Assembly (NCBI RefSeq): GCF_014270035.1
Contig: NZ_JACNEP010000009.1
Location: forward strand, 1 to 64,000
Direction: 5' to 3'
Origin: Neptunicella marina
GTDB lineage: Bacteria > Pseudomonadota > Gammaproteobacteria > Enterobacterales > Alteromonadaceae
Length of the DNA: 64,000 nucleotides
The notes beneath the pieces were generated by a model. That model had not been told where the DNA came from. It did not search any database and saw only the letters and a program-made list of their open reading frames with translations. This document shows, piece by piece, positions 41,904 through 51,514 of this stretch. The position numbers were made by a program, and so were the translations under genes. Position 1 is the stretch's first letter. Each line of letters starts with the position of its first letter.

Positions 41904-42263
41904 GTGGGTGAAAATTCTTTTTCTCGGGATGTGAGATTACTCACTCCCACCCATTTCGGAAATGTATTCCAAGACGCTACATCTGCCCCCTCTCCTCAAT
42001 TAACGCTACTTGCGAAGCATAATCAGGTTAATAAAGCCCGGTTAGGTATCACTATTGCTAAAAAACGGGTTAAAAAAGCCCATGACAGAAACCGAATAAA
42101 GCGTATTATTCGTGAGAGTTTCCGCTTAAATCAAAGCAAGTTAAGCAATATTGATATTGTAGTGATAGGAAAAAGCGGTGTTGATAAATTATCAAATCGT
42201 GAATTATTTGAACTACTAGAAAAATTATGGAAAAAGCTGAATCGCCGATGCAACGCATCCTGA
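41904..42263 (+). CDS. rnpA: Ribonuclease P protein component
   Basis: Protein subunit of RNase P, which matures tRNA 5' ends with the catalytic RNA. The 119 residues include [16 protein letters not shown] at the start and the conserved RNA-binding RNR region, here [19 protein letters not shown] near residue 58-76. GTG at 41904 is the start that matches the family. Its 3' end overlaps yidD by 37 bases. Confidence 0.95.
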   Translation: MGENSFSRDVRLLTPTHFGNVFQDATSAPSPQLTLLAKHNQVNKARLGITIAKKRVKKAHDRNRIKRIIRESFRLNQSKLSNIDIVVIGKSGVDKLSNRELFELLEKLWKKLNRRCNAS

Positions 42264-42478
42264 TAACACTGGTAAAAGGTTATCAAAAAACACTTTCCCC
42301 CATAATTGGTCAACAATGCCGTTTTCATCCAACATGTTCGCATTATTCTATAGAAGCAATAAAAGTACATGGAAGCGTAATTGGTAGTTGGTTAACGATT
42401 AAACGCATACTAAAATGCCAACCTTTACATTCTGGGGGGTTCGATCCTGTTCCGCCTAAACAACGAGAAATGAAGTAA
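42227..42478 (+). CDS. yidD: Membrane protein insertion efficiency factor YidD
   Basis: An 83-residue membrane-associated protein that helps YidC-dependent insertion. It carries the invariant cysteine pattern [15 protein letters not shown] near residue 31 and [14 protein letters not shown] near 64-77. The ATG at 42227 lies inside rnpA; an internal ATG at 42248 would also work but shortens the usual N-terminus. It sits between rnpA and yidC (5-base gap), the standard order. Confidence 0.95.
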   Translation: MEKAESPMQRILITLVKGYQKTLSPIIGQQCRFHPTCSHYSIEAIKVHGSVIGSWLTIKRILKCQPLHSGGFDPVPPKQREMK

Positions 42479-42483
42479 ATATT

Positions 42484-44139
42484 ATGGAATCCCAACGTAG
42501 TTTTATGATCATCGCATTGCTGTTTGTTAGCTATTTATTATGGCAACAATGGCAAATGGATTACGGCCCCAAGCCAGTTGTGGCGCCAGTTGAAAACACC
42601 CAAACCCAGCAAACTGAAGTACATGATGATGTCCCTCAAAGTCAGGATGTACCTGCATCAGGCATGACACATGCTGATTTAGTTGCTGGCACCAGTACCC
42701 AGAGTAAAACCATACACGTTACCACTGATGCACTAGATGTAGTGATCAATACGAAAGGTGGCGACATTGTTAGTGCCAATCTGACTGACTTTAATGTTGA
42801 TCTGGATTCTGACGAAAAATTTAGTTTGTTACGCGCAACACCTTCTAACTTATATATTGCTCAAAGTGGGTTAATTGGACGTGATGGTCCGGATGCCAGT
42901 AAAAATGGGCGCCCCGACTACCAAACTCAATCAGATAGCTACACATTAACCGGCGAAAAACTTGATGTACCATTAGTTTGGCAAACCGACACGGGGTTAA
43001 CCGTAACCAAAACATTTACCTTTTATGCTAACCAACACAAGGTAGATGTGAATTACACCATCACTAATCAAACAGGTGAACCTGTTCACATTCAACAATA
43101 TGCGCAATTAAAACAAGTTGTTGAAGGTGAAAAAAGCGGTGGCATGTTTATGCCAACCTACCGGGGCAGCGCCTATTCAACTGATGAAACACGTTACGAA
43201 AAATATACGTTCGATGACATTGAAGAAAGCAACCTGAAAAAAAGTACAAAAGGTGGTTGGGTAGCCATGCTACAACATTATTTTGTTTCTGCCTGGATCC
43301 CACCAAAAACAGAACAAAACAACCTGTTTACCAAAAGCAGTGCTAATCACACTTACGCCACTATTGGTTTTACTGGTGAGCCTAAAACAGTTGAAGCAGG
43401 ACAATCTACTAGTTTAAATACCACTTTATACATTGGCCCTAAAGATCAGGATTTACTGCATAATCTGGCTGATAACCTGGATTTAACAGTCGACTACGGT
43501 ATTTTCTTCTGGATTTCACAACCTCTGTTTGCGTTGCTTAAATTTATCCAGGGTATTGTTGGTAACTGGGGTGTAGCTATTATCGTTATCACTATTATCG
43601 TTAAAGGGGCTATGTATCCCCTAACCAAAGCCCAATATGTTTCTATGGGTAAAATGCGCGCACTGCAACCGAAAATGGCTGCTTTAAAAGAACGTTATGG
43701 TGATGACAGACAGAAGATGTCCATGGGCATGATGGAATTATACAAAAAGGAAAAAGTGAACCCTATGGGTGGCTGCTTCCCGATGTTACTGCAAATGCCA
43801 ATTTTCCTGGCGTTATATTACGTATTCCTTGAAAGTGTAGAATTCCGCCATGCTGGTTTCTTCCTGTGGATTAAAGACTTATCTGTTCAGGATCCTTATT
43901 ACGTACTGCCTGTTCTAATGGGTATCAGTATGTTCTTACTGCAAAAATTGAATCCGGCAACCATTCAGGATCCAATGCAGCAAAAGATTTTTCAGTGGAT
44001 GCCGGTCATGATGACTATATTCTTCTTATGGTTCCCTGCAGGTTTGGTACTGTACTGGTTGGTAAGTAATTTAATTACCCTCACACAGGCAAAAATAATT
44101 TATGCAGGCATGGAAAAAAACGGCCTTAAAACCAAATAA
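42484..44139 (+). CDS. yidC: Membrane protein insertase YidC
   Basis: Inserts membrane proteins with or without SecYEG. The 551 residues match the Gram-negative form: an N-terminal membrane helix (FMIIALLFVSYLLW, residues 6-19), a large periplasmic domain (about 45-340), and five conserved C-terminal helices beginning near 345. MKGAMYPLTKAQYVSMGKMRALQPK-type motifs and a basic C-terminus are present. Last gene of rpmH-rnpA-yidD-yidC; a terminator follows at 44157-44182. Confidence 0.97.
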   Translation: MESQRSFMIIALLFVSYLLWQQWQMDYGPKPVVAPVENTQTQQTEVHDDVPQSQDVPASGMTHADLVAGTSTQSKTIHVTTDALDVVINTKGGDIVSANLTDFNVDLDSDEKFSLLRATPSNLYIAQSGLIGRDGPDASKNGRPDYQTQSDSYTLTGEKLDVPLVWQTDTGLTVTKTFTFYANQHKVDVNYTITNQTGEPVHIQQYAQLKQVVEGEKSGGMFMPTYRGSAYSTDETRYEKYTFDDIEESNLKKSTKGGWVAMLQHYFVSAWIPPKTEQNNLFTKSSANHTYATIGFTGEPKTVEAGQSTSLNTTLYIGPKDQDLLHNLADNLDLTVDYGIFFWISQPLFALLKFIQGIVGNWGVAIIVITIIVKGAMYPLTKAQYVSMGKMRALQPKMAALKERYGDDRQKMSMGMMELYKKEKVNPMGGCFPMLLQMPIFLALYYVFLESVEFRHAGFFLWIKDLSVQDPYYVLPVLMGISMFLLQKLNPATIQDPMQQKIFQWMPVMMTIFFLWFPAGLVLYWLVSNLITLTQAKIIYAGMEKNGLKTK

Positions 44140-44156
44140 TTGTTAGATTAATTTAT

Positions 44157-44182
44157 AAAGCCCACCAACAGGTGGGCTTTTT
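44157..44182 (+). terminator. Terminator after yidC
   Basis: AAGCCCACC - AACA - GGTGGGCTT followed by a T run; 18 bases after the yidC stop. Confidence 0.9.
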
Positions 44183-44241
44183 TATTTTGCGTACTGGTAT
44201 ATGATCCAGCTAATGATGTTTAACCTATATTGGAGCTAGAT

Positions 44242-44724
44242 ATGCCTTCTTTCGATATTGTGTCTGAAATAGACATGGTAGAAGTCCGTAACGCAGTAGA
44301 AAACGCCAGCCGTGAACTGGAAACCCGTTTCGATTTCAGAAACGTTGATGCTAAGTTTGAATTAAAAGACGGTGTTGTCACTTTAACCACGGAAAGCGAC
44401 TTTCAACTGCAGCAAATGAAAGAAATTCTGCGCAACAAATGTGTGAAACGTAATGTCGATCCAAATAGTCTGGAATCAAAAGATGTTGATCGTGTTGGTA
44501 AGTCTTTCAAACAAGACATCGTTTTCAAACAAGGTATTGAACAGCCCATGGCGAAAAAGATTATCGCTAAATTCAAAGAGGCAAAATTAAAAGTACAGGC
44601 ATCGATACAAGGTGAACAGCTGCGTGTTACCGGAAAAAAACGAGATGATCTGCAAGAAGCCATCGCACTAATTAAACAAGCAGACCTGGGTCAGCCTTTC
44701 CAGTTTAATAACTTCCGCGACTAA
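44242..44724 (+). CDS. YajQ family cyclic di-GMP-binding protein
   Basis: A 160-residue protein with two ferredoxin-like halves: [22 protein letters not shown] at the start and [51 protein letters not shown]-type sequence in the second half. YajQ/XC_3703 homologues bind c-di-GMP and can act with regulators in some species; in E. coli the role is unclear. ATG 44242 has GGAG 6 bases ahead; the TTG at 44230 is rejected. Its stop overlaps the mnmE start (TAATG), an unusual coupling with a tRNA-modification gene. Confidence 0.93.
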   Translation: MPSFDIVSEIDMVEVRNAVENASRELETRFDFRNVDAKFELKDGVVTLTTESDFQLQQMKEILRNKCVKRNVDPNSLESKDVDRVGKSFKQDIVFKQGIEQPMAKKIIAKFKEAKLKVQASIQGEQLRVTGKKRDDLQEAIALIKQADLGQPFQFNNFRD

Positions 44725-46088
44725 TGCAAAACGAACAAACTATAGTAGCCCAGGCCACAGCCACAGGCCGCGGTGGTGTGGGTATTATTCGTGTTTCCGG
44801 ATCGCTGGCCAGTGACGTCGCAACCAAATTACTTGGCCATGTACCTAAAACCCGCATAGCAGAATACCTGAGTTTTAATGACGAAAACAGCCAACCACTT
44901 GATCAGGGAATTGCGTTATTTTTTAAAGGACCTAACTCATTTACCGGCGAAGATGTCCTTGAGCTGCAAGGGCACGGTGGTCAGATTGTAATTGATATGC
45001 TGATTCGGGCGATATTAACCGATTCACGCATTAGAATGGCACGCCCTGGTGAATTCAGTGAACGTGCATTTTTAAATGACAAACTGGATTTGGCTCAGGC
45101 CGAAGCTATTGCTGATTTAATCGATGCAGATTCAGAACAAGCTGCTAAATGTGCATTACGTTCACTTAAAGGTGAATTTTCGAACCTGATTCATCAGTTA
45201 GTGGATAAAACCATTCACTTACGCATGTATGTTGAAGCAGCTATTGATTTCCCCGATGAAGAAATCGACTTCTTATCCGATGGCAAAGTTGCAGGTGATT
45301 TAGATGATATCATCGAACACCTGTACAAAATTAAAAAACAAGCCAAACAAGGCAGCATATTACGTGAAGGTATGCGGGTTGTTATTGCAGGCAGACCTAA
45401 TGCGGGTAAATCGAGTTTATTAAACGCTCTGGCCGGACGTGAAGCGGCAATTGTAACTGACATTGAAGGCACAACCCGTGATGTGCTGCGAGAGCACATC
45501 CATATTGATGGAATGCCATTACACATTATCGATACCGCAGGTTTACGTGAAAGCGCAGATAAAGTAGAGCAAATAGGCATAGAGCGCGCGTGGGCAGAAA
45601 TAGAACAAGCCGATCACGTGCTATTTATGCTCGACAGCACTCAAACCGGCGAAACCGACCCGAATCAAATCTGGCCTGAATTTGTTAATCGCCTACCAGA
45701 CAATATCGCAATGACAGTCATAAGAAATAAAGTGGATCTATCTGGTGAAAATACTGAATATGATAACAGTGGCCACTATCCGGTTATTCGTCTTTCAGCC
45801 AGTCAGGGACAAGGCATTGACTTGTTAGCTGAGCATTTAAAGCAAAGCATGGGTTTTGAAGCTAAAACAGAAGGTCAGTTTATTGCCCGACGCCGACATT
45901 TAGATGCCTTAGATAAAACTGAGCAACATTTAATTAATGGACGCGATCAACTGCAATTAAATTTAGCAGGCGAACTACTGGCAGAAGAACTTAGACTGGC
46001 ACAGCAATATCTGAATGAAATAACCGGTGAATTCAGTTCCGACGACTTACTGGGTAAAATCTTTGGTTCATTTTGTATCGGAAAATAA
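44724..46088 (+). CDS. mnmE: tRNA modification GTPase MnmE (TrmE)
   Basis: With MnmG makes the 5-carboxymethylaminomethyl group on U34 of certain tRNAs. The 454 residues include the N-terminal folate-binding domain (about 1-118), a helical domain, an inserted G domain with G1 [14 protein letters not shown] near 224 and TDIEGTTRD near 247, DTAGLRES near 270, and the C-terminal CIGK motif with its essential cysteine. Its start overlaps the yajQ stop by 1 base. mioC follows after 9 bases. Confidence 0.98.
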   Translation: MQNEQTIVAQATATGRGGVGIIRVSGSLASDVATKLLGHVPKTRIAEYLSFNDENSQPLDQGIALFFKGPNSFTGEDVLELQGHGGQIVIDMLIRAILTDSRIRMARPGEFSERAFLNDKLDLAQAEAIADLIDADSEQAAKCALRSLKGEFSNLIHQLVDKTIHLRMYVEAAIDFPDEEIDFLSDGKVAGDLDDIIEHLYKIKKQAKQGSILREGMRVVIAGRPNAGKSSLLNALAGREAAIVTDIEGTTRDVLREHIHIDGMPLHIIDTAGLRESADKVEQIGIERAWAEIEQADHVLFMLDSTQTGETDPNQIWPEFVNRLPDNIAMTVIRNKVDLSGENTEYDNSGHYPVIRLSASQGQGIDLLAEHLKQSMGFEAKTEGQFIARRRHLDALDKTEQHLINGRDQLQLNLAGELLAEELRLAQQYLNEITGEFSSDDLLGKIFGSFCIGK

Positions 46089-46097
46089 TAAGGAAAA

Positions 46098-46559
46098 ATG
46101 ATGCAGGTAGAGATCATTGTTGGCTCAATGTTGGGTGCCAGCGAATATGTGGCAGATGCAATAGAAGAACAACTGGCTGAATCTGAAGTTAAAAGTAAAA
46201 TTCACCTCCAACCAGATTTAAACGATATTAGTTCTGAAAATCTTTGGATTATTTGCACCTCAACCCATGGTGCCGGCGATTTACCGGATAATATTCAGCA
46301 ATTTTATGAGCAGCTTCAAAACGCCAATCTCGAAGGCATAAAATATCTGTTAATCGGTTTAGGTGATACCAGCTACGATACTTTTTGTCAGGGTGCTAAA
46401 ACTGTTGATGACATACTACAAAAACAAGGTGCAATGCAGTTAGCAGAACCATTATTTATTGATGTGTTAGCGCACCCTATTCCGGAAACAGTAGCCTGCC
46501 AATGGTTGGCACAACAGATTTCACAACATAATGTGTTAGCAAATATAGTTCAGGTATGA
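46098..46559 (+). CDS. mioC: Flavodoxin-like protein MioC
   Basis: A 153-residue flavodoxin. The FMN phosphate loop is GSMLGASEYVAD near residue 8-19, followed by WIICTSTHGAGDLPDN near 51-66 and LLIGLGDTSYDTFCQGAK near 88-105. E. coli MioC supports biotin synthase in vitro, and its transcription enters oriC. Here two more genes (dnaT-like, dnaC-like) lie between mioC and the origin. It overlaps the dnaT-like gene by 4 bases. Double ATG start, MMQVEI. Confidence 0.94.
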   Translation: MMQVEIIVGSMLGASEYVADAIEEQLAESEVKSKIHLQPDLNDISSENLWIICTSTHGAGDLPDNIQQFYEQLQNANLEGIKYLLIGLGDTSYDTFCQGAKTVDDILQKQGAMQLAEPLFIDVLAHPIPETVACQWLAQQISQHNVLANIVQV

Positions 46560-47209
46560 TTAATCAGTCAGAATTAACCAGTTTAAACCAGCCAATCAGT
46601 AACGAAGCCAGAGTACTGTATTTATTAGCATTACGACCCGATGTTAATAAACAAAATGGCGAAACTCAGCCACTTAATTACGCCTCTATAAAAACCCTGC
46701 TTAATGGCAAAACTGACATCATCAGTCTTGGCCGACAAATCAATGCGTTAATCAAAGAATTAGTCGATTCCGGTCTTGTGGTAAATTCAGAACCTAAGCT
46801 GGATATCAACAGTATGAATGGCAAGCGTTTAATTTTGCCATTAGTGGCAACCGAACAGCACAACTACCAGAATTTGCATTTACACTGGCAATCAATGCAA
46901 GCTGACTGGACACCAAACCTTAAGCTTTTTGCCGAATTAGCCACAATGGTCGGTATAATAGAACATAGTTTTTCAGATGAAGAGCGTGGAGAATTTATTT
47001 CCTACTGGCTTAGCCGACCGGAATCTTCATTTACGCTTTTCCAGTGGACACAAAAATTTGTCCAGCATATAAAAAAGAAACGTCTGGCTTTTGGTAGTCA
47101 AACAGTAAAACGAGTGGGCAACCAGATGGTAAGCAACAAAGCTTCTGTCAGTGCAGACGACAACGCCAAAAAACTGGTGGAGAAATACAGTGGAAAGCAT
47201 AAAAGATAA
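46556..47209 (+). CDS. DnaT-like primosomal protein
   Basis: A 217-residue protein. Residues about 118-172 (WTPNLKLFAELATMVG, DEERGEFISYW, FQWTQKFVQHIKKK) match the ssDNA-binding domain of DnaT, including the W-x-P start and the FIxYW and W-x-x-K-x-x positions. Residues about 15-78 look like a helical, possibly winged-helix domain (LGRQINALIKELVDSGLVV). DnaT in enterics passes PriB-bound DNA to DnaC-DnaB in replication restart. It overlaps mioC by 4 bases and the dnaC-like gene by 20 bases. The position next to oriC is unlike E. coli, where dnaTC is far from the origin. Confidence 0.75.
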   Translation: MINQSELTSLNQPISNEARVLYLLALRPDVNKQNGETQPLNYASIKTLLNGKTDIISLGRQINALIKELVDSGLVVNSEPKLDINSMNGKRLILPLVATEQHNYQNLHLHWQSMQADWTPNLKLFAELATMVGIIEHSFSDEERGEFISYWLSRPESSFTLFQWTQKFVQHIKKKRLAFGSQTVKRVGNQMVSNKASVSADDNAKKLVEKYSGKHKR

Positions 47210-48005
47210 AATCGATCAGCTAGCCAGAATACTGGGAAAACAGCCGGTAAAAGACCCTAATTTAGATTATAAAAGTTTACGGGCTGTATATGAGCAGCAA
47301 GCCAACAACGATGTACGTCAGTTGCAGCAACAAGCAAAAAAACAACGAATAGATAATATTCATGGCCGCTCAGATCTCAACCCGAAATGGACGTTTAGTA
47401 ATCTGGTTGAAGACAGCGAAGATGTTATCGAAGCAGTAAGCATCGCGCAGTCTTTTATTGCGGCACATGATGACCCTGACTGGCGCCAAAGTGGCTCACA
47501 CATGATGATATTTTACGGTGACTATGGCCGTGGTAAATCACATATTGCAGGCGCTATCGCCCATGAATTAATTGATCAATACGAAATAAGCGTTTTATAT
47601 CGCCAGCTTTCCAGCTTACTCGAATTGCGCATGTCCTCTTTCGACTTCAATGCACAAGACAATGTCGGTGAAAAATTTCGTGAAATTAACAGCGAGCTTC
47701 TCAATGTTGATTTGCTCATTCTGGATGAGGTGTGTGTTAACGAATCAGTACTAAAGAAAAATACCCAAAGCTGGTTAGGTAACCTGTTACGTCAGCGCCT
47801 GGTAAACCATAAAAACTGTATTCTTATTACTAACCACAATCTGGAAGGCTTAGAACAGGCTTTAGGACCTTATTGTTTTGAATCTATTAAAGAATACGAC
47901 ACCTACAGAGTTAAATTTTCTGGCCCCAGCCGCCGTAAGCAGCTTAGCCAGCTAGAAGAAAGTGCAAGTTATACCAGTACCTATCAACCTAACCAGGTAC
48001 GCTAA
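47190..48005 (+). CDS. DnaC-like AAA+ helicase loader
   Basis: A 271-residue IstB/DnaC-type ATPase. An N-terminal basic helical part (1-65) would contact DnaB; Walker A GDYGRGKS is at 110-117, Walker B LLILDE at 175-180 and sensor-1 ILITN at 211-215. Aligned by eye with E. coli DnaC the arginine-finger stretch DRMR reads ESIK, so the usual arginines appear missing. The GTG at 47190 is chosen (GGAG 7 bases ahead, overlap with the dnaT-like stop); the ATG-less upstream codon at 47151 is less likely. It is the last gene before oriC, with a terminator at 48016-48042. Confidence 0.8.
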   Translation: MESIKDKIDQLARILGKQPVKDPNLDYKSLRAVYEQQANNDVRQLQQQAKKQRIDNIHGRSDLNPKWTFSNLVEDSEDVIEAVSIAQSFIAAHDDPDWRQSGSHMMIFYGDYGRGKSHIAGAIAHELIDQYEISVLYRQLSSLLELRMSSFDFNAQDNVGEKFREINSELLNVDLLILDEVCVNESVLKKNTQSWLGNLLRQRLVNHKNCILITNHNLEGLEQALGPYCFESIKEYDTYRVKFSGPSRRKQLSQLEESASYTSTYQPNQVR

Positions 48006-48015
48006 TTATCAGTTT

Positions 48016-48042
48016 AAAGCCCGCTATTAAGCGGGCTTTTTA
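48016..48042 (+). terminator. Terminator between the dnaC-like gene and oriC
   Basis: AAAGCCCGC - TATTAA - GCGGGCTTTTTT. It should keep the mnmE-mioC-dnaTC transcript from running into the origin; in E. coli, by contrast, mioC transcription enters oriC. Confidence 0.88.
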
Positions 48043-48419
48043 ATATAAATCATTATTCAGCTACTCTGTCTGTCCAACAACCTGATACACCCATTAATCC
48101 AAAGTCGTTTTATACTGCGCATAATAATCCTAAACAAAAGGTTTAATAGCCGCTTTTTACGGCTCTCTCATTGACTATCAACCTCCGCTATATACCCAGA
48201 CACCAAACCTCAAAAAACACTTCATTCTTGTATATACAGCAATTGTTAACCACTAGATTAATCGAAGCTCATCGTTCAAGTTTTGGGTGTTATTTTAATA
48301 TCATCCAGTCAACTACCACCTAAATGGCTTAGTCCGTTAAAGATAAGCAACATAAAAATAACCAGGTTAGTTCCTGTCTTTCCCTCATTTCGAGTAAAAA
48401 TTATTAGTGGCTTTAAGTG
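48043..48419. other. Intergenic stretch left of oriC with no recognised gene
   Basis: About 375 bases without a credible reading frame. It holds a small hairpin AGCCG - 7 bases - CGGCT at 48148-48164 without a T run, and no perfect DnaA box or GATC cluster. It may belong to the origin flank or hold a weak promoter; nothing specific can be supported. Confidence 0.5.
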
Positions 48420-48840
48420 AATTTTTTGTATAAATCATTTATCAAAATTTTTTCTAAAAAAGTTATCCACTTTGATCACAAATTGATCTTATTCACATAA
48501 AAAATTCTTTTAAAAACATAATATTAAGCTCTAAAAAGTGATCAATTAGTGATCGGTGATCACAATTTACCCACAATTAGATCAAAAGTTATCTAACGAT
48601 GTGGATAAGTTTGTGATCTACCGTTAAATTAGATCTGATTATCCACTTTACAAAAAATATCGAATTTTTCACTGTGGATAAATATACTAGTTACCCACAG
48701 GTAATGATCGCGTTTTGATCGATCAAACTAACAAGTTACGATCAACTTAATTTATTGTTTTATATGAAAAAATTAGAGTTATACATAAAATCCTGTGCAC
48801 TAATAACAATAGTAATAAGTAAAAGATCTAAATAACTCAT
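48420..48840. other. oriC: Chromosomal replication origin oriC
   Basis: Seven DnaA boxes lie within 240 bases: TTATCCACT at 48463 and 48639, TTATTCACA at 48489, TTACCCACA at 48567 and 48691, and the exact consensus in reverse (TGTGGATAA) at 48600-48608 and 48673-48681. Twelve GATC sites occur in 270 bases (48474-48743), with another at 48825, as expected for Dam/SeqA control. A perfect palindrome TTTGATCGATCAAA is at 48714-48727. The AT-rich stretch 48744-48860 on the mnmG side is the likely unwinding element, as in E. coli, and includes GATCTAAATAACT (48825-48837), reminiscent of the E. coli 13-mers. E. coli oriC is likewise beside mnmG. Confidence 0.93.
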
Positions 48841-48909
48841 ATATTAATTAATAAAACCAAAACCCTTCTTGCTCGAATTTTAATCGTTTCCATAAGACGA
48901 TAAAATCTA

Positions 48910-48934
48910 TAGAATATGCGCCCCCAAATTTGGG
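48910..48934 (+). promoter_or_regulatory. mnmG upstream elements: TAGAAT and a 12-base palindrome
   Basis: TAGAAT at 48910-48915 is a possible -10 element, without a good -35. It is followed by CCCAAATTTGGG (48923-48934), a perfect palindrome in the presumed leader of mnmG. A role for it is unknown. The ribosome site AGAGG stands before ATG 48958. Confidence 0.4.
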
Positions 48935-48957
48935 TTCGTTTTAAGTCAGAGGTCATT

Positions 48958-50847
48958 ATGTTTTATACCCAACAATTTGATGTCATCGTGGTTGGTGGTG
49001 GTCATGCCGGTACTGAAGCAGCTTTAGCCGCAGCCAGAATGGGATCAAATACCCTACTTCTGACACACAACATTGAAACTCTTGGGCAAATGTCCTGTAA
49101 CCCGGCTATTGGCGGTATAGGTAAAGGCCACTTAGTAAAAGAAATTGATGCACTAGGTGGGTTAATGGCAACTGCCATCGATCATGGTGGGATCCAATTC
49201 AGAACACTTAATTCGAGTAAAGGTCCGGCTGTCAGAGCAACTCGCGCGCAGGCAGATCGAACCCTGTATAAAAATTTTGTTAGAAACGTTTTAGAAAACC
49301 AGCCTAATTTAACCCTGTTCCAACAGTCTTGTGATGATTTGATCGTTGAGAACGACCGCGTTTGTGGCGTTATTACCCAAATGGGTCTGAAGTTCAAAGC
49401 CAAAACAGTAGTACTCACAGTAGGTACGTTTTTAGGTGGTGTGATTCATATAGGTTTGGAAAATTATCAGGGTGGACGAGCGGGTGATCCACCTTCCAAT
49501 GCGTTATCACAAAGACTAAGAGCACTGCCATTTAGAGTCGATCGCTTAAAAACCGGTACACCAGCACGTTTAGATGCAAGAACATTAGATTTTTCTGTCA
49601 TGCAGGAACAGCAAGGTGATTTCCCTACCCCTGTCTTTTCTTTTATGGGTAAAGCTGAGCAGCATCCGCAACAGATTTCCTGTTATATCACCCATACCAA
49701 TGAAAAAACTCACGATATCATTCGTGCTGGGTTAGACAGATCGCCCATGTATACCGGGGTAATCGAAGGTATTGGCCCACGATATTGCCCATCAATTGAA
49801 GATAAAATTAATCGTTTTGCAGATAAGAGCTCACATCAGATTTTTGTTGAGCCTGAAGGTTTAAACAGTATTGAAGTTTATCCGAATGGCATTTCAACCA
49901 GTTTACCTTTTGATGTACAGGTCAATTTGGTTCGTTCCATCAAAGGATTTGAAAATGCGCATATTATTCGACCTGGATATGCGATTGAATATGATTACTT
50001 TGATCCAAGAGATCTAAAACAATCACTGGAAACCAAGTTTATTAACGGATTATTTTTTGCCGGGCAAATTAACGGCACCACTGGCTATGAAGAAGCCGGT
50101 GCTCAGGGGTTAATCGCCGGTATGAATGCTTCTTTGCAAGCACAGGATAAAGACAGCTGGACACCAAGACGCGATGAAGCCTACATGGGCGTTTTGGTCG
50201 ATGACTTATCAACACTTGGCACCAAAGAACCTTATCGTATGTTCACCAGCCGTGCCGAGTATCGTTTGTTGCTGCGTGAAGACAACGCTGATATGCGTTT
50301 AACCGCCAAAGGATACGAATTAGCTTTGGTTGATGAAAACAGATGGCAAGCTTTTAATCAAAAATTAGAGACCATTGAACAAGAACAACAACGTTTACGT
50401 TCTAACTGGGTGACGGCTAGCCATCCTGCAGCTGCAGCGTTGAATGAAATCCTTAAAAATCCGATTTCCAGAGAACACTCGCTGGAAGAACTATTACGCC
50501 GCCCGGAAACAACCTATAACCAGTTGATGCAAATTCAGTCCATTGGGCCTGGTGTTGAAAACGCACAAGCGGCAGAGCAAATTGAAATTCAAACCAAATA
50601 TGCCGGTTATATCGAACGTCAAAAAGATGAAATCGCCCGTACACAGCGTAATGAAAATACCTTGTTGCCTGCTGATTTTGATTACAGCCAGATTTCAGGT
50701 TTATCAAACGAAGTGGTAGCTAAGTTAAAAGACGCCAGACCAGAAACTATCGGAAAAGCATCGCGTATTTCCGGTGTGACGCCAGCGGCAATATCATTGT
50801 TACTGGTTTACCTGAAAAAGCAGGGATTACTGAGAAAATCGGCCTGA
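48958..50847 (+). CDS. mnmG: tRNA uridine-5-carboxymethylaminomethyl modification enzyme MnmG (GidA)
   Basis: FAD-dependent partner of MnmE in wobble-uridine modification. The 629 residues start at ATG 48958 ([29 protein letters not shown]) with AGAGG ahead, which fits better than the codon at 48916. Conserved blocks are the FAD Rossmann [31 protein letters not shown] near residue 47, [11 protein letters not shown] near 155, [11 protein letters not shown] near 200 and the [24 protein letters not shown] segment near 370. It opens the mnmG-rsmG-parA-parB run on the right of oriC. Confidence 0.98.
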   Translation: MFYTQQFDVIVVGGGHAGTEAALAAARMGSNTLLLTHNIETLGQMSCNPAIGGIGKGHLVKEIDALGGLMATAIDHGGIQFRTLNSSKGPAVRATRAQADRTLYKNFVRNVLENQPNLTLFQQSCDDLIVENDRVCGVITQMGLKFKAKTVVLTVGTFLGGVIHIGLENYQGGRAGDPPSNALSQRLRALPFRVDRLKTGTPARLDARTLDFSVMQEQQGDFPTPVFSFMGKAEQHPQQISCYITHTNEKTHDIIRAGLDRSPMYTGVIEGIGPRYCPSIEDKINRFADKSSHQIFVEPEGLNSIEVYPNGISTSLPFDVQVNLVRSIKGFENAHIIRPGYAIEYDYFDPRDLKQSLETKFINGLFFAGQINGTTGYEEAGAQGLIAGMNASLQAQDKDSWTPRRDEAYMGVLVDDLSTLGTKEPYRMFTSRAEYRLLLREDNADMRLTAKGYELALVDENRWQAFNQKLETIEQEQQRLRSNWVTASHPAAAALNEILKNPISREHSLEELLRRPETTYNQLMQIQSIGPGVENAQAAEQIEIQTKYAGYIERQKDEIARTQRNENTLLPADFDYSQISGLSNEVVAKLKDARPETIGKASRISGVTPAAISLLLVYLKKQGLLRKSA

Positions 50848-51485
50848 TGATGCAAGTTGATACTCAATTATTGAAACAGTTATCTGAGTTACTGGCGCAA
50901 ACAAGTTTAAACCTGAGTCAGCAACAAATTGAAAAATTGGTCATGTTTGTCCAGTTAATGGACAAGTGGAATAAAGCTTATAACCTGACATCGGTGCGCG
51001 ATCCTTCACAAATGCTGGTTAAGCATATTGTCGATTCTGTTGTAGTCGCGCCTTTTATTGATAAAAAACACTATATCGATGTAGGTACTGGTCCCGGTTT
51101 GCCGGGTATTCCGTTAGCAATTGTTCTACCTGATACTCAGTTTATTTTGCTGGATAGTCTTGGAAAACGTGTAAGATTTATGCGTCAGGTTGCATTTGAA
51201 CTTGGTTTAAAAAATATCGAGCCTGTACAATCACGGGTTGAAGATTATCAACCGCAGATAAGCTTAAATGGTGTAATAAGCCGAGCCTTTGCTTCAATAA
51301 AAGATATGTTGCACTGGTGTGAGCATCTGGTAGATTCATCTGGGACATTTTTGGCGTTGAAAGGGCAATATCCGGAACAGGAACTTGCTGAATTGCCAAA
51401 TAATTTTGTTCTTAAACAAGGGGTTAAATTGCAGGTTCCCGGATTAGAGGGAGACAGACATTTAATTCTGCTTTCAAAAAAATAA
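50847..51485 (+). CDS. rsmG: 16S rRNA m7G527 methyltransferase RsmG (GidB)
   Basis: Methylates N7 of G527 in 16S rRNA with SAM; loss can give low-level streptomycin resistance in other species. The 212 residues have the SAM loop [17 protein letters not shown] near residue 71-87, [13 protein letters not shown] near 97, and [12 protein letters not shown] near 138. The start shares one base with the mnmG stop, so the genes are coupled. Confidence 0.97.
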   Translation: MMQVDTQLLKQLSELLAQTSLNLSQQQIEKLVMFVQLMDKWNKAYNLTSVRDPSQMLVKHIVDSVVVAPFIDKKHYIDVGTGPGLPGIPLAIVLPDTQFILLDSLGKRVRFMRQVAFELGLKNIEPVQSRVEDYQPQISLNGVISRAFASIKDMLHWCEHLVDSSGTFLALKGQYPEQELAELPNNFVLKQGVKLQVPGLEGDRHLILLSKK

Positions 51486-51514
51486 TAACACTCTACTAAA
51501 GACGGATATTTATT

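Noticed and set aside
45215-45580. 121-codon minus-strand frame inside mnmE
   Set aside because: Shadow of the MnmE G domain; no independent support.
48171-48194. TTGACT...TATATA as a promoter left of oriC
   Set aside because: The spacer is only 12 bases, too short for sigma-70.
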